64,000 nt of DNA from assembly GCF_030531065.1 (NCBI RefSeq), contig NZ_JAUNOQ010000002.1:172768-236767 (forward strand). The letters run 5' to 3'. Of this stretch, positions 55,443-63,778 are shown piece after piece; position 1 is the first letter of the stretch; each line of letters begins with the position of its first letter. The stretch is from Phascolarctobacterium sp. Its GTDB lineage: Bacteria; Bacillota; Negativicutes; Acidaminococcales; Acidaminococcaceae. The position numbers and the translations under genes are program-made. The notes below the pieces were generated by a model that saw only the letters and a list, made by a program, of their open reading frames with translations, did not search any database and was not told where the DNA came from.

Positions 55443-56501
55443 ATGAAATTTAAAAAGAAAAGTTTAGCCGTTTTCTTAGTCGCAACCTGCTTGTGCTTCG
55501 GCGCTTTTGCCGCCGAAGCGCACAGCGACGGCGAAACATATATATTGAAGGAAAATTACAAAACCTTCGCCGCTAACCCAGCCGTAACTTCGCAGAAGGT
55601 GCAGTTCCACGACCGTTACGGCAATGTGCTCGTCGGCGATATGTATTACCCCAGCAAAATGAATTTGCAGGAAAAGCACGCCGCTGTTATTGTCGGCCAT
55701 CCCTACGGCGGCGTTAAGGAGCAATCCTCCGGTCTTTACGCGCAGGAGCTCGCCAGCCGCGGCTTCATTACGCTGGCGTTCGACCTGGCGTACAGCGGCG
55801 AAAGCGGCGGCACGCCCCGCCTGACGGTTTCCGCCGAAACTTATGTGGACGATTACAGCGCGGCGGTGGACTTCATGGGCACACGGCCCTTCGTCGACCG
55901 CGACCGCATCGGTGTCCTGGGAATTTGCGGTAGCGGCGGCTTCGTAGTGAGCGCCGCTTCCATCGACCCGCGCATGAAGGCCGTCGCCACCGTCAGCATG
56001 TACGACATGGGACGCGCCAAACGCCAGGGACTGAACGACGCTATTTCCAAGGAACAGCTCAAGAAAAATTTAGCGGCCATCGCCGAGCAGCGCTGGGCTG
56101 AATATGAAGGCGCGGATCCGCGCATCAGCGTCGGCACGCCTAAGAAAATCGACGAAAGCACCTACAACCGCACTTCTGAAGTAACGAAAGAATTTTACGA
56201 TTACTACCGCACCGAGCGCGGCGAGCATCCGAATTACAAGGGCTTGCGCTACACCAGCGACGCTTCGACGATGAATTTCTTCCCCTTCGCCTTAATCGAT
56301 TTAATTTCTCCGCGTCCGCTGCTGATGATTGTCGGCGAGAACGCGCACTCCAAATATTTTTCCGACGACGCTTACGCTAAAGCGCAGGAACCCAAAGAGC
56401 TTTACGTCGTGAAGAACGCTAACCACTGCGACCTGTACGACCAGACGGATAAGATTCCCTTCGACAAGCTGGAGCAATTCTTCAAGACGAATTTAAAATA
56501 A
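55443..56501 (+). CDS. Exported alpha/beta hydrolase (dienelactone-hydrolase type) with Cys nucleophile
   Basis: 352 residues: signal peptide (to about residue 26, AAEAHS), then an alpha/beta hydrolase: GHPYGGVKEQSS, a nucleophile elbow VLGICGSGGFV in which cysteine occupies the catalytic position (GxCxGG as in dienelactone hydrolases, instead of GxSxG), and LLMIVGENAHS / NANHCDLYD at the end providing Asp and His. AAAGGAGG precedes the ATG. It belongs to the same operon and to the same secreted set as the cupin and CMD protein. Substrate unknown; a lactone or ester is likely from the family. Confidence 0.85.
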   Translation: MKFKKKSLAVFLVATCLCFGAFAAEAHSDGETYILKENYKTFAANPAVTSQKVQFHDRYGNVLVGDMYYPSKMNLQEKHAAVIVGHPYGGVKEQSSGLYAQELASRGFITLAFDLAYSGESGGTPRLTVSAETYVDDYSAAVDFMGTRPFVDRDRIGVLGICGSGGFVVSAASIDPRMKAVATVSMYDMGRAKRQGLNDAISKEQLKKNLAAIAEQRWAEYEGADPRISVGTPKKIDESTYNRTSEVTKEFYDYYRTERGEHPNYKGLRYTSDASTMNFFPFALIDLISPRPLLMIVGENAHSKYFSDDAYAKAQEPKELYVVKNANHCDLYDQTDKIPFDKLEQFFKTNLK

Positions 56502-56658
56502 CGCGCAGGAGGGAAACGCTGTAAAAATATTTTCCTATTATATAGCAACCTTGTAGTACGCCGAACAGCTCGGCGTAGGCCGCAGGCATTACCGCTTGGT
56601 AGAAGTTCAATAAAAATTTGGTAATACAAAATTTATAAGAATCAAGGAGGAACACATC

Positions 56659-56883
56659 ATGTTTGGACTCGGTTTACCGGAATTACTGCTCATTTTAGTT
56701 ATCGGCTTGGTGTTCTTCGGTCCCGGCAAGCTGCCCGACGTGGGCAAGGCCATCGGCAAAAGTATGCGCGAATTTAAAACCGCGCTGAATACCGACGAAC
56801 CCGAAGCAAAAAAGGAAAGCGCTAAGGACGAAGCCGTTGCCGCCGAAGCAAAAGAGCAAAAAAATGAAAACGCCGCCCAATAA
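56659..56883 (+). CDS. tatA: Tat translocase subunit A
   Basis: 74 residues, a classic TatA: N-terminal hydrophobic span GLGLPELLLILVIGLVFFGPGKLP, the hinge, amphipathic helix (GKAIGKSMREFKTAL) and a highly charged tail. GGAGG precedes the ATG. It follows the hydrolase by 157 bp, and tatC overlaps its end. It would form the export channel for Tat substrates encoded on both sides (52.2, 57.6, 58.4 kb). Confidence 0.93.
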   Translation: MFGLGLPELLLILVIGLVFFGPGKLPDVGKAIGKSMREFKTALNTDEPEAKKESAKDEAVAAEAKEQKNENAAQ

Positions 56884-57613
56884 CCGGCAACCCGAATATC
56901 CCTGGGAGGTGCAAACCAACGACAGGGATATGAGCCTGACGGAACATTTGCAGGATTTGCGCAGCTGTCTGCTGCGCAGTCTGGCGGCGTGGGCGCTCGC
57001 GTCGCTGCTGTGCTTTTACCACGTGCAAAGCATCGTCGATATATTGACGGCGGCGGCAGGCAATTTGTATTACATGCGCCCCGCCGAGGCCTTCATGATT
57101 TATATGAAGCTGGCGCTGCTGGGCGGACTGCTCTTAGCCGCGCCGTTCATCCTCTACCAAATCTATCGCTTCGTCAGCCCGGCGCTGACCGCTAGGGAAC
57201 GGCGCTTCACGCTGATGTGCTTGCCCCTGACTTTAGTTTTGATAATCGTCGGCATGCTCTTTTCCTATAATTTCGTTTTCCCGCGCGGTCTGGAATTTTT
57301 CCTTGGCTTTGCAGCGGGCAAGGTCAGCCCGCTTCTGTCCTTGGAAAGCTATCTGGATTTTTTGCTCATGCTCGTCGTGCCCTTCGGCTTCGTCTTTACC
57401 CTGCCGCTCGTCGTCCTGCTTTTATGTTACTTGCAGCTCGTCCGCGTGCAAACCTTACAAAAATATCATAAGCATATTATTTTGGCGGCCTTCATTCTTG
57501 CTGCTGTGATTACGCCCACGCCGGATATCATTACGCAGAGCCTGCTGGCCTTGCCTATGATCGCACTGTATGAATGCAGCATCCTGCTGGCGAAAATCTT
57601 CATTCATGTCTAA
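56864..57613 (+). CDS. tatC: Tat translocase subunit C
   Basis: About 249 residues: SLTEHLQDLRSCLLRS (the cytoplasmic N-terminal motif with conserved Glu and Leu-Arg), six transmembrane spans, FPRGLEFFLGFA, SYLDFLLMLVVPFGFVFTLPLVVLLL and ITPTPDIITQSLLALPMIALYE, all TatC hallmarks. It recognises twin-arginine signals. The start is set at 56864 (overlap with tatA by 20 bp); a slightly earlier frame start would be inside tatA without a ribosome binding site. No tatB is present, as usual for tatAC-type systems. Confidence 0.92.
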   Translation: MKTPPNNRQPEYPWEVQTNDRDMSLTEHLQDLRSCLLRSLAAWALASLLCFYHVQSIVDILTAAAGNLYYMRPAEAFMIYMKLALLGGLLLAAPFILYQIYRFVSPALTARERRFTLMCLPLTLVLIIVGMLFSYNFVFPRGLEFFLGFAAGKVSPLLSLESYLDFLLMLVVPFGFVFTLPLVVLLLCYLQLVRVQTLQKYHKHIILAAFILAAVITPTPDIITQSLLALPMIALYECSILLAKIFIHV

Positions 57614-57630
57614 AGAGGGGGAATATTTTT

Positions 57631-58266
57631 ATGAAACGACGCGAATTTTTAAAAACTACCGGTTTTTCTTTACTCGGCATGGCGGCAATTTGCCTGGGCT
57701 GCGGTTCCAGCACAGCCGCGCCTGCGGCGAACGCCGCGACGACTAATATTACTACGAAAGGAGCAAATGCAACCATGAATAAAACTAACGCTAAGAAAGT
57801 CCTCGTCGCTTATTTTTCCTGGAGCGGCAACACCAGAGCTTTGGCTCAGGAAATTCAAAAACAAACCGGCGGCGATTTGTACGAAATCGTTCCGGCAACG
57901 GCTTATCCGACAGTTTATAAAGCGACTACCGACCAAGCTAAGCAGGAGCAGCAGGCAGGCGCGCGTCCCGCAATTAAAAATAATCTGCCCAACGTAGCCG
58001 ACTACGACGTAATCTGCTTGGGCTATCCCAACTGGTGGGGCAGCTTCCCGATGCCCGTGGCGACCTTCGTCGAAAAAGTAAATTTGCAGGGCAAAACCAT
58101 AGCGCCGTTCTTTACGCACGGCGGCGGCGGCGTGCAGCGTTGCCAAAGCGATTTGGCGAAGCTTGCGCCTAACGCCAACTTTACCGACTACTTGTGCCTG
58201 TCCGGCAACAGCGCCCGCAGCGCGTCCGGCGACGTTGCTCAATGGCTGCGCAAGCTGGGTTTATAA
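57631..58266 (+). CDS. Tat-exported flavodoxin
   Basis: 211 residues: twin-arginine signal MKRREFLKTTGFSLLGMAAICLGCG (a possible lipobox at LGC), an alanine/threonine linker, and a flavodoxin domain: VLVAYFSWSGNTRALAQEI (FMN phosphate loop), VICLGYPNWWGSFPMPVATFVE, GKTIAPFFTHGGGGVQ. A long-chain-like flavodoxin exported outside the cytoplasm is unusual; flavodoxins normally work inside. Spacing of 17 bp to tatC makes co-translation likely. It would accept electrons from the membrane polyferredoxin or a partner. Confidence 0.87.
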   Translation: MKRREFLKTTGFSLLGMAAICLGCGSSTAAPAANAATTNITTKGANATMNKTNAKKVLVAYFSWSGNTRALAQEIQKQTGGDLYEIVPATAYPTVYKATTDQAKQEQQAGARPAIKNNLPNVADYDVICLGYPNWWGSFPMPVATFVEKVNLQGKTIAPFFTHGGGGVQRCQSDLAKLAPNANFTDYLCLSGNSARSASGDVAQWLRKLGL

Positions 58267-58290
58267 GCGAAGAATTTTCCTTTCAACCTC

Positions 58291-58321
58291 TTGACTTAAA
58301 GCGTGCTCTAAGTTGTATGAT
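58291..58321 (+). promoter_or_regulatory. MerR-type promoter, second copy
   Basis: TTGACT at 58291-58296, a 19-bp spacer and TATGAT at 58316-58321. The palindromic spacer (CTTAAAGcgtgCTcTAAG) matches the promoter at 51071 in the first 11 bases of the box and in the TGTATG beside the -10. It drives the DUF362 gene 33 bp downstream. Confidence 0.75.
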
Positions 58322-58354
58322 TAAAATACAGAAAATATAAAGGAGGCACGCATT

Positions 58355-59374
58355 ATGAAACGACGCGAATTTTTAAAAACGGCCGGCTTTGCCGTAGCCG
58401 GCGCGGCGGTAGGAGGCTTGCTGGATTTGGATAAAGCGTTTGCGCAAGCGCCGGTCATCGGCAGTACGAAAATAGTGAAGACGGCTCCGGGAGAAGGTTC
58501 GCACGCCAAAGTTTATTTTACGAAAAAAATCGACGCGCAGCATTTGATTAAGCTGTACGAAATGATTAACGAAAGCATTTACGGCAAGGTAGCCATTAAG
58601 CTGCATACCGGCGAAAAGCACGGCCCCAATATTTTGCCGCGCGATATGGTTAAAGCGTTGCAGCAGCGCATCCCCAACAGCACTATTGTGGAAACCAACA
58701 CGCTGTACCAGGGCGACCGCTATACTACCGAAGGGCATTTGGAAGCCTTAAAGGTCAACGGCTGGACCTTCTGTCCCGTGGACATCATGGACGCCGAGGG
58801 CACGGTTAATCTGCCGGTGCGCGGCGGCAAGCATTTTAAAGAAGTGTCCATGGGCAAGAATATCGTGAATTACGATTCCATGCTGGTGCTGACGCATTTC
58901 AAAGGCCACGCGATGGGCGGCTTCGGCGGCTCCATGAAAAATATCGCCATCGGCTGCGCCGACGGACGCATCGGCAAAGCGCAGGTTCACGGCGTCGAGC
59001 CCGACAAGCTGCCGGACGATTGGAACGCCTGGCCGTCCAAGGAGCGCCTGATGGAAAACATGGCCGAATCCGCGAAAGCAACTATCGATTTCTTCGGCAA
59101 GCACATCGTTTTCATCAACGTGCTGCGCCGTATGTCCGTGGACTGTGACTGCGCGGGCACGAGCGCGGCCGAACCGACGATTCCCGATATCGGCATCTTG
59201 GCTTCCACTGATATTCTGGCCATCGACCAAGCCTCTGTAGATTTGGTTTACGCCCAGACGAGCAACCACGATTTAGTGGAGCGCATGGAAAGCCGCCATG
59301 GTCTGCATCAGCTGACGGCGATGCGCGAATTGAAAATGGGCAACGATAAATACGAATTGATTGAAGTAGATTGA
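58355..59374 (+). CDS. Tat-exported DUF362 protein
   Basis: 339 residues: Tat signal MKRREFLKTAGFAVAGAAVGG, then a DUF362 domain (about 45-330) with VAIKLHTGEKHGPNIL, LVLTHFKGHAMGGFGGSMKNIAIGCADGRIGKAQVHG (the family's conserved core) and GILASTDILAIDQASVDLV. No ferredoxin motif is seen in this member, only Cys pairs (CDCAG). AAAGGAGG precedes the ATG. DUF362 proteins are thought to be redox enzymes linked to iron-sulfur chemistry; activity is not established. It has its own MerR-type promoter and ends the exported set. Confidence 0.82.
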   Translation: MKRREFLKTAGFAVAGAAVGGLLDLDKAFAQAPVIGSTKIVKTAPGEGSHAKVYFTKKIDAQHLIKLYEMINESIYGKVAIKLHTGEKHGPNILPRDMVKALQQRIPNSTIVETNTLYQGDRYTTEGHLEALKVNGWTFCPVDIMDAEGTVNLPVRGGKHFKEVSMGKNIVNYDSMLVLTHFKGHAMGGFGGSMKNIAIGCADGRIGKAQVHGVEPDKLPDDWNAWPSKERLMENMAESAKATIDFFGKHIVFINVLRRMSVDCDCAGTSAAEPTIPDIGILASTDILAIDQASVDLVYAQTSNHDLVERMESRHGLHQLTAMRELKMGNDKYELIEVD

Positions 59375-59464
59375 TTTCATGTAAGACATGCTATGGAAAG
59401 GAAGCTTGCTATAAGAGCAGGCTTCATTGTCCAAATATATTATAATAGGTGATGAAAATATAAA

Positions 59465-59878
59465 ATGGCTAACGAAAAATTTTCTACAGTCTTTCCCACA
59501 GGCGCGAAAAACGACGCTTACGCCCAATATTTCGTCGGGCAAAGCTATTTGAATATGCTGTCGCTAGAGCAGGTAGTTATCGGCAACGTGACCTTCGAGC
59601 CCGGCTGCCGCAATAACTGGCACATCCACCACGCCGACAAGGGCGGCGGGCAAATCCTGCTCGTCACCGGCGGTCGCGGCTATTACCAGGAATGGAGCAA
59701 GCCCGCCCGCGAGCTGCATCCCGGCGACGTGGTAAACATTCCCGCAGGAGTTAAGCATTGGCACGGCGCCGCGCCCGACAGCTGGTTCGCGCATCTAGCA
59801 ATCGAAGTTCCCGCTGAAAACGGGCGCAACGAGTGGTGCGAGCCCGTAGCGGACGCAGATTACAGCAAGCTGAAATAA
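59465..59878 (+). CDS. Cytosolic cupin-domain protein
   Basis: 137 residues without a signal peptide: NNWHIHHADKGGGQILLVTGGRGYYQEW (HxH metal site) and VVNIPAGVKHWHGAAPDSWFAHLAIE. Paralogous to the exported cupin at 54.9 kb, minus the signal and linker. It lies 12 bp before the MerR gene and is probably co-transcribed with it. TATAAT lies just upstream at about 59.44 kb without a clear -35. Confidence 0.83.
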   Translation: MANEKFSTVFPTGAKNDAYAQYFVGQSYLNMLSLEQVVIGNVTFEPGCRNNWHIHHADKGGGQILLVTGGRGYYQEWSKPARELHPGDVVNIPAGVKHWHGAAPDSWFAHLAIEVPAENGRNEWCEPVADADYSKLK

Positions 59879-59890
59879 CAGGGTAACGCC

Positions 59891-60298
59891 ATGACGATTA
59901 AAGAAGTAAGCGAAAAATACCACATTTCGGCAGACACCCTGCGCTATTACGAACGCGTCGGCATGATACCGCCCGTTCCGCGCACCGTCAGCGGCATCCG
60001 CAATTACGGCGAGTCCGAATGCGTCTGGATCGAGCTGGTTGTTTGTATGCGCAACGCGGGACTGCCCATCGAAGCGATCATCGAATACGTAAAATTGTGT
60101 CAGGTCGGCAGCTCCACAATCGACGCGCGTCTGCAGCTTTTGCAGAAGCAGCGCGACAAGCTGCTTGCCCAGCAGGAAAAAACTACGCAAACTTTAGCGC
60201 TGCTGGCTTATAAAATCAGCGTCTACGAGCAAGCCGTAGCCACAGGGCAGCTGCAGTGGACGCGCGAAGGCTCGCGCGCTTACCGCTGGCAACAATAA
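59891..60298 (+). CDS. MerR-family transcriptional regulator
   Basis: 135 residues: an N-terminal winged helix with TIKEVSEKYHISADTLRYYERVGMIPPVPRT, and the RNYGES wing, followed by the dimerisation helix with no metal-binding cysteines like those of MerR/CueR (only two Cys, in CMRNAG and KLCQV). It therefore probably senses an organic or redox signal. Two promoters in the cluster have the 19-bp spacer and palindrome of MerR targets, making this the likely regulator. Convergent with the MATE gene downstream. Confidence 0.9.
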   Translation: MTIKEVSEKYHISADTLRYYERVGMIPPVPRTVSGIRNYGESECVWIELVVCMRNAGLPIEAIIEYVKLCQVGSSTIDARLQLLQKQRDKLLAQQEKTTQTLALLAYKISVYEQAVATGQLQWTREGSRAYRWQQ

Positions 60299-60344
60299 GC
60301 GCAAAAAATTCACAAACGCCAAAAATAAAACCAGTCCACAGTTT

Positions 60345-61673
60345 TTAATATTGGTAATGCCTGCGCTTGAGCCGCAGGAAAAATACCGTCAACGTCGCGG
60401 CCATTACCTCGGCGGCCACGCAGGAAAACCAAATGCCGTCCAATCCGAACCAAAGCGGCAAAATTAGCACTGCGGCGACCTCGAACACTAAAGTTCGCAT
60501 GAAGGAAATCGTCGCCGAAATAAAACCGTTGTTTAGCGCGGTAAAAAACGACGACGCAAAAATAGCGTAACCGGAAAACAAAAAGCAAAAGGCAAAAATT
60601 GCAAAGGCGTGCACGGCGAGCTGCAAAAGGTCGGCGTCGTAGCCTACAAAAATTTGCGCTACCTGACGCGACAGCGTAAACGCCGCCGTGAACATGGCGA
60701 CGGCAAAGCAGCTTATAACGACTAAGCTTTTACGCAGCAGGCTTTTAAGCTCCTCGTGCCGCCGCGCGCCGTAATTATAACCAATGAGCGGCGCGACGCC
60801 GAAGGAATAGCCAATAAACGCCGACGAAAAAACGAAGCTGACGTACATGAGCACGCCGTAAACGGCGACCCCGTCTTCTCCGGCGTAGCGCAGCAACTGC
60901 CAATTATACAGCATACCCACGACGGACATAGCGATATTGCTCATCAATTCGGACACGCCGTTGCTGCATACCTTCAACAAAGCGCGTAAGTCAAAAGCAG
61001 CGCTGCCCAAGCGCAAAAGGCTACTATTAGGCAAAGCAAAATACAGCAGCGGCAGCAGGCCGCCGACTGTCTGACTGGCAGCAGTCGCCCAAGCTGCGCC
61101 TTCCAAGCCCCAGTCAAAACCGATAATAAAGAGGGCGTCTAAAAGGATATTGGCCAGCCCCGCAGCGATAGTCACATATAAGCCCAGCGTCGGTTTTTCG
61201 GCAACCGGAAACAAGCACTGAAATTCGTACTGCAAAACGTAAGCTGGAAGCGCCGCTAAAATAATGCGCCCGTAAACGACGCTGTTTTCCAAAAGCTGTC
61301 CTTGTGCGCCCAAAGCGGTCGCCAAAGGCCGCAGGAAATATAATCCCAGCGCCGCCAGCAAAACGCCGCAGCCCACGGAGGTATAAATAATGAGAGAGAA
61401 TAAACGCCGCGCTTTTTCTCCGTGTCCCTCGCCCAAAGTTTTAGCAATCAACGCTCCGCCGCCGCTACCGAAAACGATGCCGAGGGAGCCGAGCATTAAG
61501 AGCAAAGGCATAGAAAAATTAACCGCCGTAAACGAATCCTTGCCCACAAAATTAGAAACGAAAAAGCCGTCGACAACGGTGTACAGAGAAGTAAAAATCA
61601 ACATAATTATCGACGGCACGGCAAAGCGCAGCAATCTGAAATAAGAAAAATGATCCGAAAGCTTAATCTCCAT
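60345..61673 (-). CDS. MATE-family multidrug efflux transporter
   Basis: 442 residues with 12 transmembrane spans: FAVPSIIMLIFTSLYTVVDGFFVSNFVG at the N-terminus and GVAPLIGYNYGARRHEELKSLL in the second half are MATE/NorM signature stretches. It exports cationic compounds with Na+ or H+ coupling. Two bases separate it from the MarR gene, so the two form an operon. The next stop on the opposite strand (MerR gene) is close and convergent. Confidence 0.87.
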   Translation of the reverse strand: MEIKLSDHFSYFRLLRFAVPSIIMLIFTSLYTVVDGFFVSNFVGKDSFTAVNFSMPLLLMLGSLGIVFGSGGGALIAKTLGEGHGEKARRLFSLIIYTSVGCGVLLAALGLYFLRPLATALGAQGQLLENSVVYGRIILAALPAYVLQYEFQCLFPVAEKPTLGLYVTIAAGLANILLDALFIIGFDWGLEGAAWATAASQTVGGLLPLLYFALPNSSLLRLGSAAFDLRALLKVCSNGVSELMSNIAMSVVGMLYNWQLLRYAGEDGVAVYGVLMYVSFVFSSAFIGYSFGVAPLIGYNYGARRHEELKSLLRKSLVVISCFAVAMFTAAFTLSRQVAQIFVGYDADLLQLAVHAFAIFAFCFLFSGYAIFASSFFTALNNGFISATISFMRTLVFEVAAVLILPLWFGLDGIWFSCVAAEVMAATLTVFFLRLKRRHYQY

Positions 61674-61675
61674 GA

Positions 61676-62107
61676 TTATAATTCCCGCAATTTTTCCTTA
61701 ACGCCAGTCAGATATCGCCGCGTTAATTCCAAATACAAATCTCTTTCCTCCTGCGTCAATTCGTCCGCAATCTCGTTTTCTTTTTGGATCCAGCGCCGCA
61801 CTGTGCTTTGCGTAAGCTCGCGTCCTTTTTCCGTCAAAACGACTTGTTTCTTGCGTCCCGAAAAAATTTCCAACCGCACCACGCCCTCCGCTTCCAGCTT
61901 GCGCAGCGCGGAATTTATCGTCTGCTTGCTGGCCCACAGCGTAATGTCGCTTAACAAACAGGATCCTCCGCCCAAATATACGTTATACAAAATCAACATC
62001 GCGCTGTCCGTCAGGCCAAGCTTGAGCGCTACTTCATGCTGCGCCGCTTCAATTTCTGCGAATACTAAGCAAATCTGCCTATTATAATCGTTAAAAACAT
62101 CCGCCAT
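61676..62107 (-). CDS. MarR-family repressor
   Basis: 143 residues: winged helix in the middle (LLSDITLWASKQTINSALRKLEAEGVVRLEIFSGRKKQVVLTEKGRELTQ), with flanking dimerisation helices. Probable autorepressor of the MarR-MATE operon. Two copies of a TTTCGTAYKAAA-like element are in its promoter. AAAGGAGCGG precedes the ATG. Confidence 0.88.
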   Translation of the reverse strand: MADVFNDYNRQICLVFAEIEAAQHEVALKLGLTDSAMLILYNVYLGGGSCLLSDITLWASKQTINSALRKLEAEGVVRLEIFSGRKKQVVLTEKGRELTQSTVRRWIQKENEIADELTQEERDLYLELTRRYLTGVKEKLREL

Positions 62108-62124
62108 TTATTCTCCGCTCCTTT

Positions 62125-62182
62125 AGTACGAAATCATATATTGTTTTAGCTCCAGTATAGTATTATTTCATACGAAAGTCAA
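62125..62182 (-). promoter_or_regulatory. MarR-MATE promoter with paired operator-like repeats
   Basis: On the minus strand, TTGACT (62177-62182), a 17-bp spacer and TATACT (62154-62159). TTTCGTATGAAA overlaps the spacer and a related TTTCGTACTAAA lies near 62123-62134, downstream of the -10. This layout fits a MarR repressor covering its own promoter. Confidence 0.6.
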
Positions 62183-62322
62183 GCGTGTAAAAGTATTACA
62201 TCAAGCGCCCCTGCCGCAGCCCCCAGCAAACGCAGAAAATTCACAAACGTCTTTGCCAAAACGTACTATAATTAAAGATAGAAAAGCTTTGCGCGCAAGC
62301 GTGAAACGCAGGAGGTAGGAAA

Positions 62323-62823
62323 ATGCAAAATATAAACGTATTTGATTATAGCGAAACCATTTTCAAAAGACTGCTGAAGGGCGTGTTCTTAAACACTGCC
62401 GCCGACGGCAAGCAAAATTCTATGACCATAGCTTGGGGGCAGTTGGGCTATATGTGCCGTCAGCCCGTCTTCACCGTTTTGGTGCGCCAAAGCCGTTACA
62501 GCAAAACGCTTTTGGACGCTAATCCCTATTTTACAATCAGCCTGCCCATCAACGGCGACTTTAGTAAAGCGTTGGGAATTTGCGGTTCAACATCCGGGCG
62601 CGACATCGATAAATTTGCCGTTGCCGGCTTGACGCCAATCCCGGCGCAAAGCGTAAACGCTCCCGTTATCAAAGGCTGCGGCCTGCATTTGGAATGCCGC
62701 GTTATCGACAGCAACACGCAGGCTCCCGCGCGCTTCGATAAGGAGCTGGCGCAGCGCTTTTACGCCGACAACGATTGGCATACGTATTACACCGGCGTCA
62801 TTGTCGCCGCTTATTTGGAATAA
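62323..62823 (+). CDS. Flavin reductase family protein
   Basis: 166 residues: a flavin-reductase-like beta-barrel domain, with NSMTIAWGQLGYMCRQPVFTVLVRQSRYS, PYFTISLP and ICGSTSGRDIDKFAVAGLTP, matching this FMN-binding family (also ferric reductases and oxygenase components). GGAGG lies before the ATG; TATAAT at 62267-62272 is a probable -10. Separate from the MarR gene by a divergent gap. Substrate unknown. Confidence 0.85.
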   Translation: MQNINVFDYSETIFKRLLKGVFLNTAADGKQNSMTIAWGQLGYMCRQPVFTVLVRQSRYSKTLLDANPYFTISLPINGDFSKALGICGSTSGRDIDKFAVAGLTPIPAQSVNAPVIKGCGLHLECRVIDSNTQAPARFDKELAQRFYADNDWHTYYTGVIVAAYLE

Positions 62824-62850
62824 AGCGGAGCAACAAAAATCTATATATGC

Positions 62851-62893
62851 AAAAACGGCTGTCAGCTTCAAGCGCCGACAGCCGTTTTATTTT
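62851..62893. terminator. Bidirectional terminator
   Basis: ACGGCTGTC (62855-62863) pairs with GACAGCCGT (62877-62885), with an A-run before and TTTTATTTTT after. It ends the flavin reductase gene and faces the remnant on the other strand. Confidence 0.9.
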
Positions 62894-62897
62894 TCAC

Positions 62898-63083
62898 TTA
62901 TAAATTTTCCGCCATTCCCGGAGGCATACTCCATTCAACGCGCACGCCGGTTTTGCCCCACAGCCGCGTCAGGCTGGTTTTAAAGCTTTCCATGCTTTCC
63001 AAGGGCTGTCCAGAACCTACTCTCCAGCCCTGGTACAGACGATCACTAACCTGCAACTCGGGGATATGGTTTATGTGAATGGC
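62898..63083 (-). pseudogene. C-terminal fragment of an unidentified protein
   Basis: Open minus-strand frame of 61 codons ending at a terminator. The peptide has folded-protein character (LQVSDRLYQGWRVGSGQ, SLTRLWGKTGVRVEWSMPPG) and GC-rich, ordinary codon use, unlike the AT-rich sequence beginning at about 63.09 kb. There is no start codon or ribosome binding site, so it looks like the tail of a gene whose front was lost by recombination at this point. Family not recognised. Confidence 0.5.
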
Positions 63084-63086
63084 TTA

Positions 63087-63778
63087 AGCTAGCTGAAATA
63101 CCAGAAATCAAATAACTGCTAATATAATGCGGACATTTACTAAAATGAGAACAAAATCGGTATCATGGGTTGAATCCAAAAAGTGCACAGCATAAACAAA
63201 GAAATAACCGTGTGAGTGTTATAGAGTGTTTACGCTAGCGCTGGTTTGTTAGAAGTAATTTTATACCAAAATCTTTATTCTTGAAACAAAATCAAAAATC
63301 TTAAAATAAGATTATTAGTTAGACAAATTAGCTATATCGTGTTATGATTATTACGTATTAACGCAAATTCAGAACATAACGTTTTTATGTAAATTAAACC
63401 TCCAAACCCTAGATCGACAGCAATTAAAAGTATAATGCCGTGTTTGAAGTGACAAAAGTATTAGCTTAATGTGTCCATCAGTTTTTTGGTTTAATCACAT
63501 ATGGTAGAGCACTTTTCCAAACCGCGTTTTCCAATAACGATTTCTAGATCTTTTTCACGCAATAAAAACAGATGGCGAGCGCAGCAAATTTACATGCTTG
63601 AAGTAAGTTACTAGGGACAATATTACATTTAGTCAGAAACCAGCAACGCATACCCTCAAAGTCAATTGAACAACCGATGAAATGAATGCACTTAATATAC
63701 TTATATTAATATCGTTTACATGTAAGTATTTAAACGAGTACCATCATATAATAGGAAAATAACGAGAGGATGCTTAGT
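63087..63778. other. AT-rich region, no gene seen
   Basis: Stops in all frames on both strands; no terminator, tRNA or clear repeat was recognised. Its composition differs sharply from the LPS and redox regions. It may be the edge of an acquired segment with the small protein that follows. Confidence 0.45.

Noticed and set aside
59375..59464. A third MerR-type promoter before the cytosolic cupin
   Set aside because: A hairpin and a TATAAT are present, but no TTGACTTAAAG box or 19-bp spacer.
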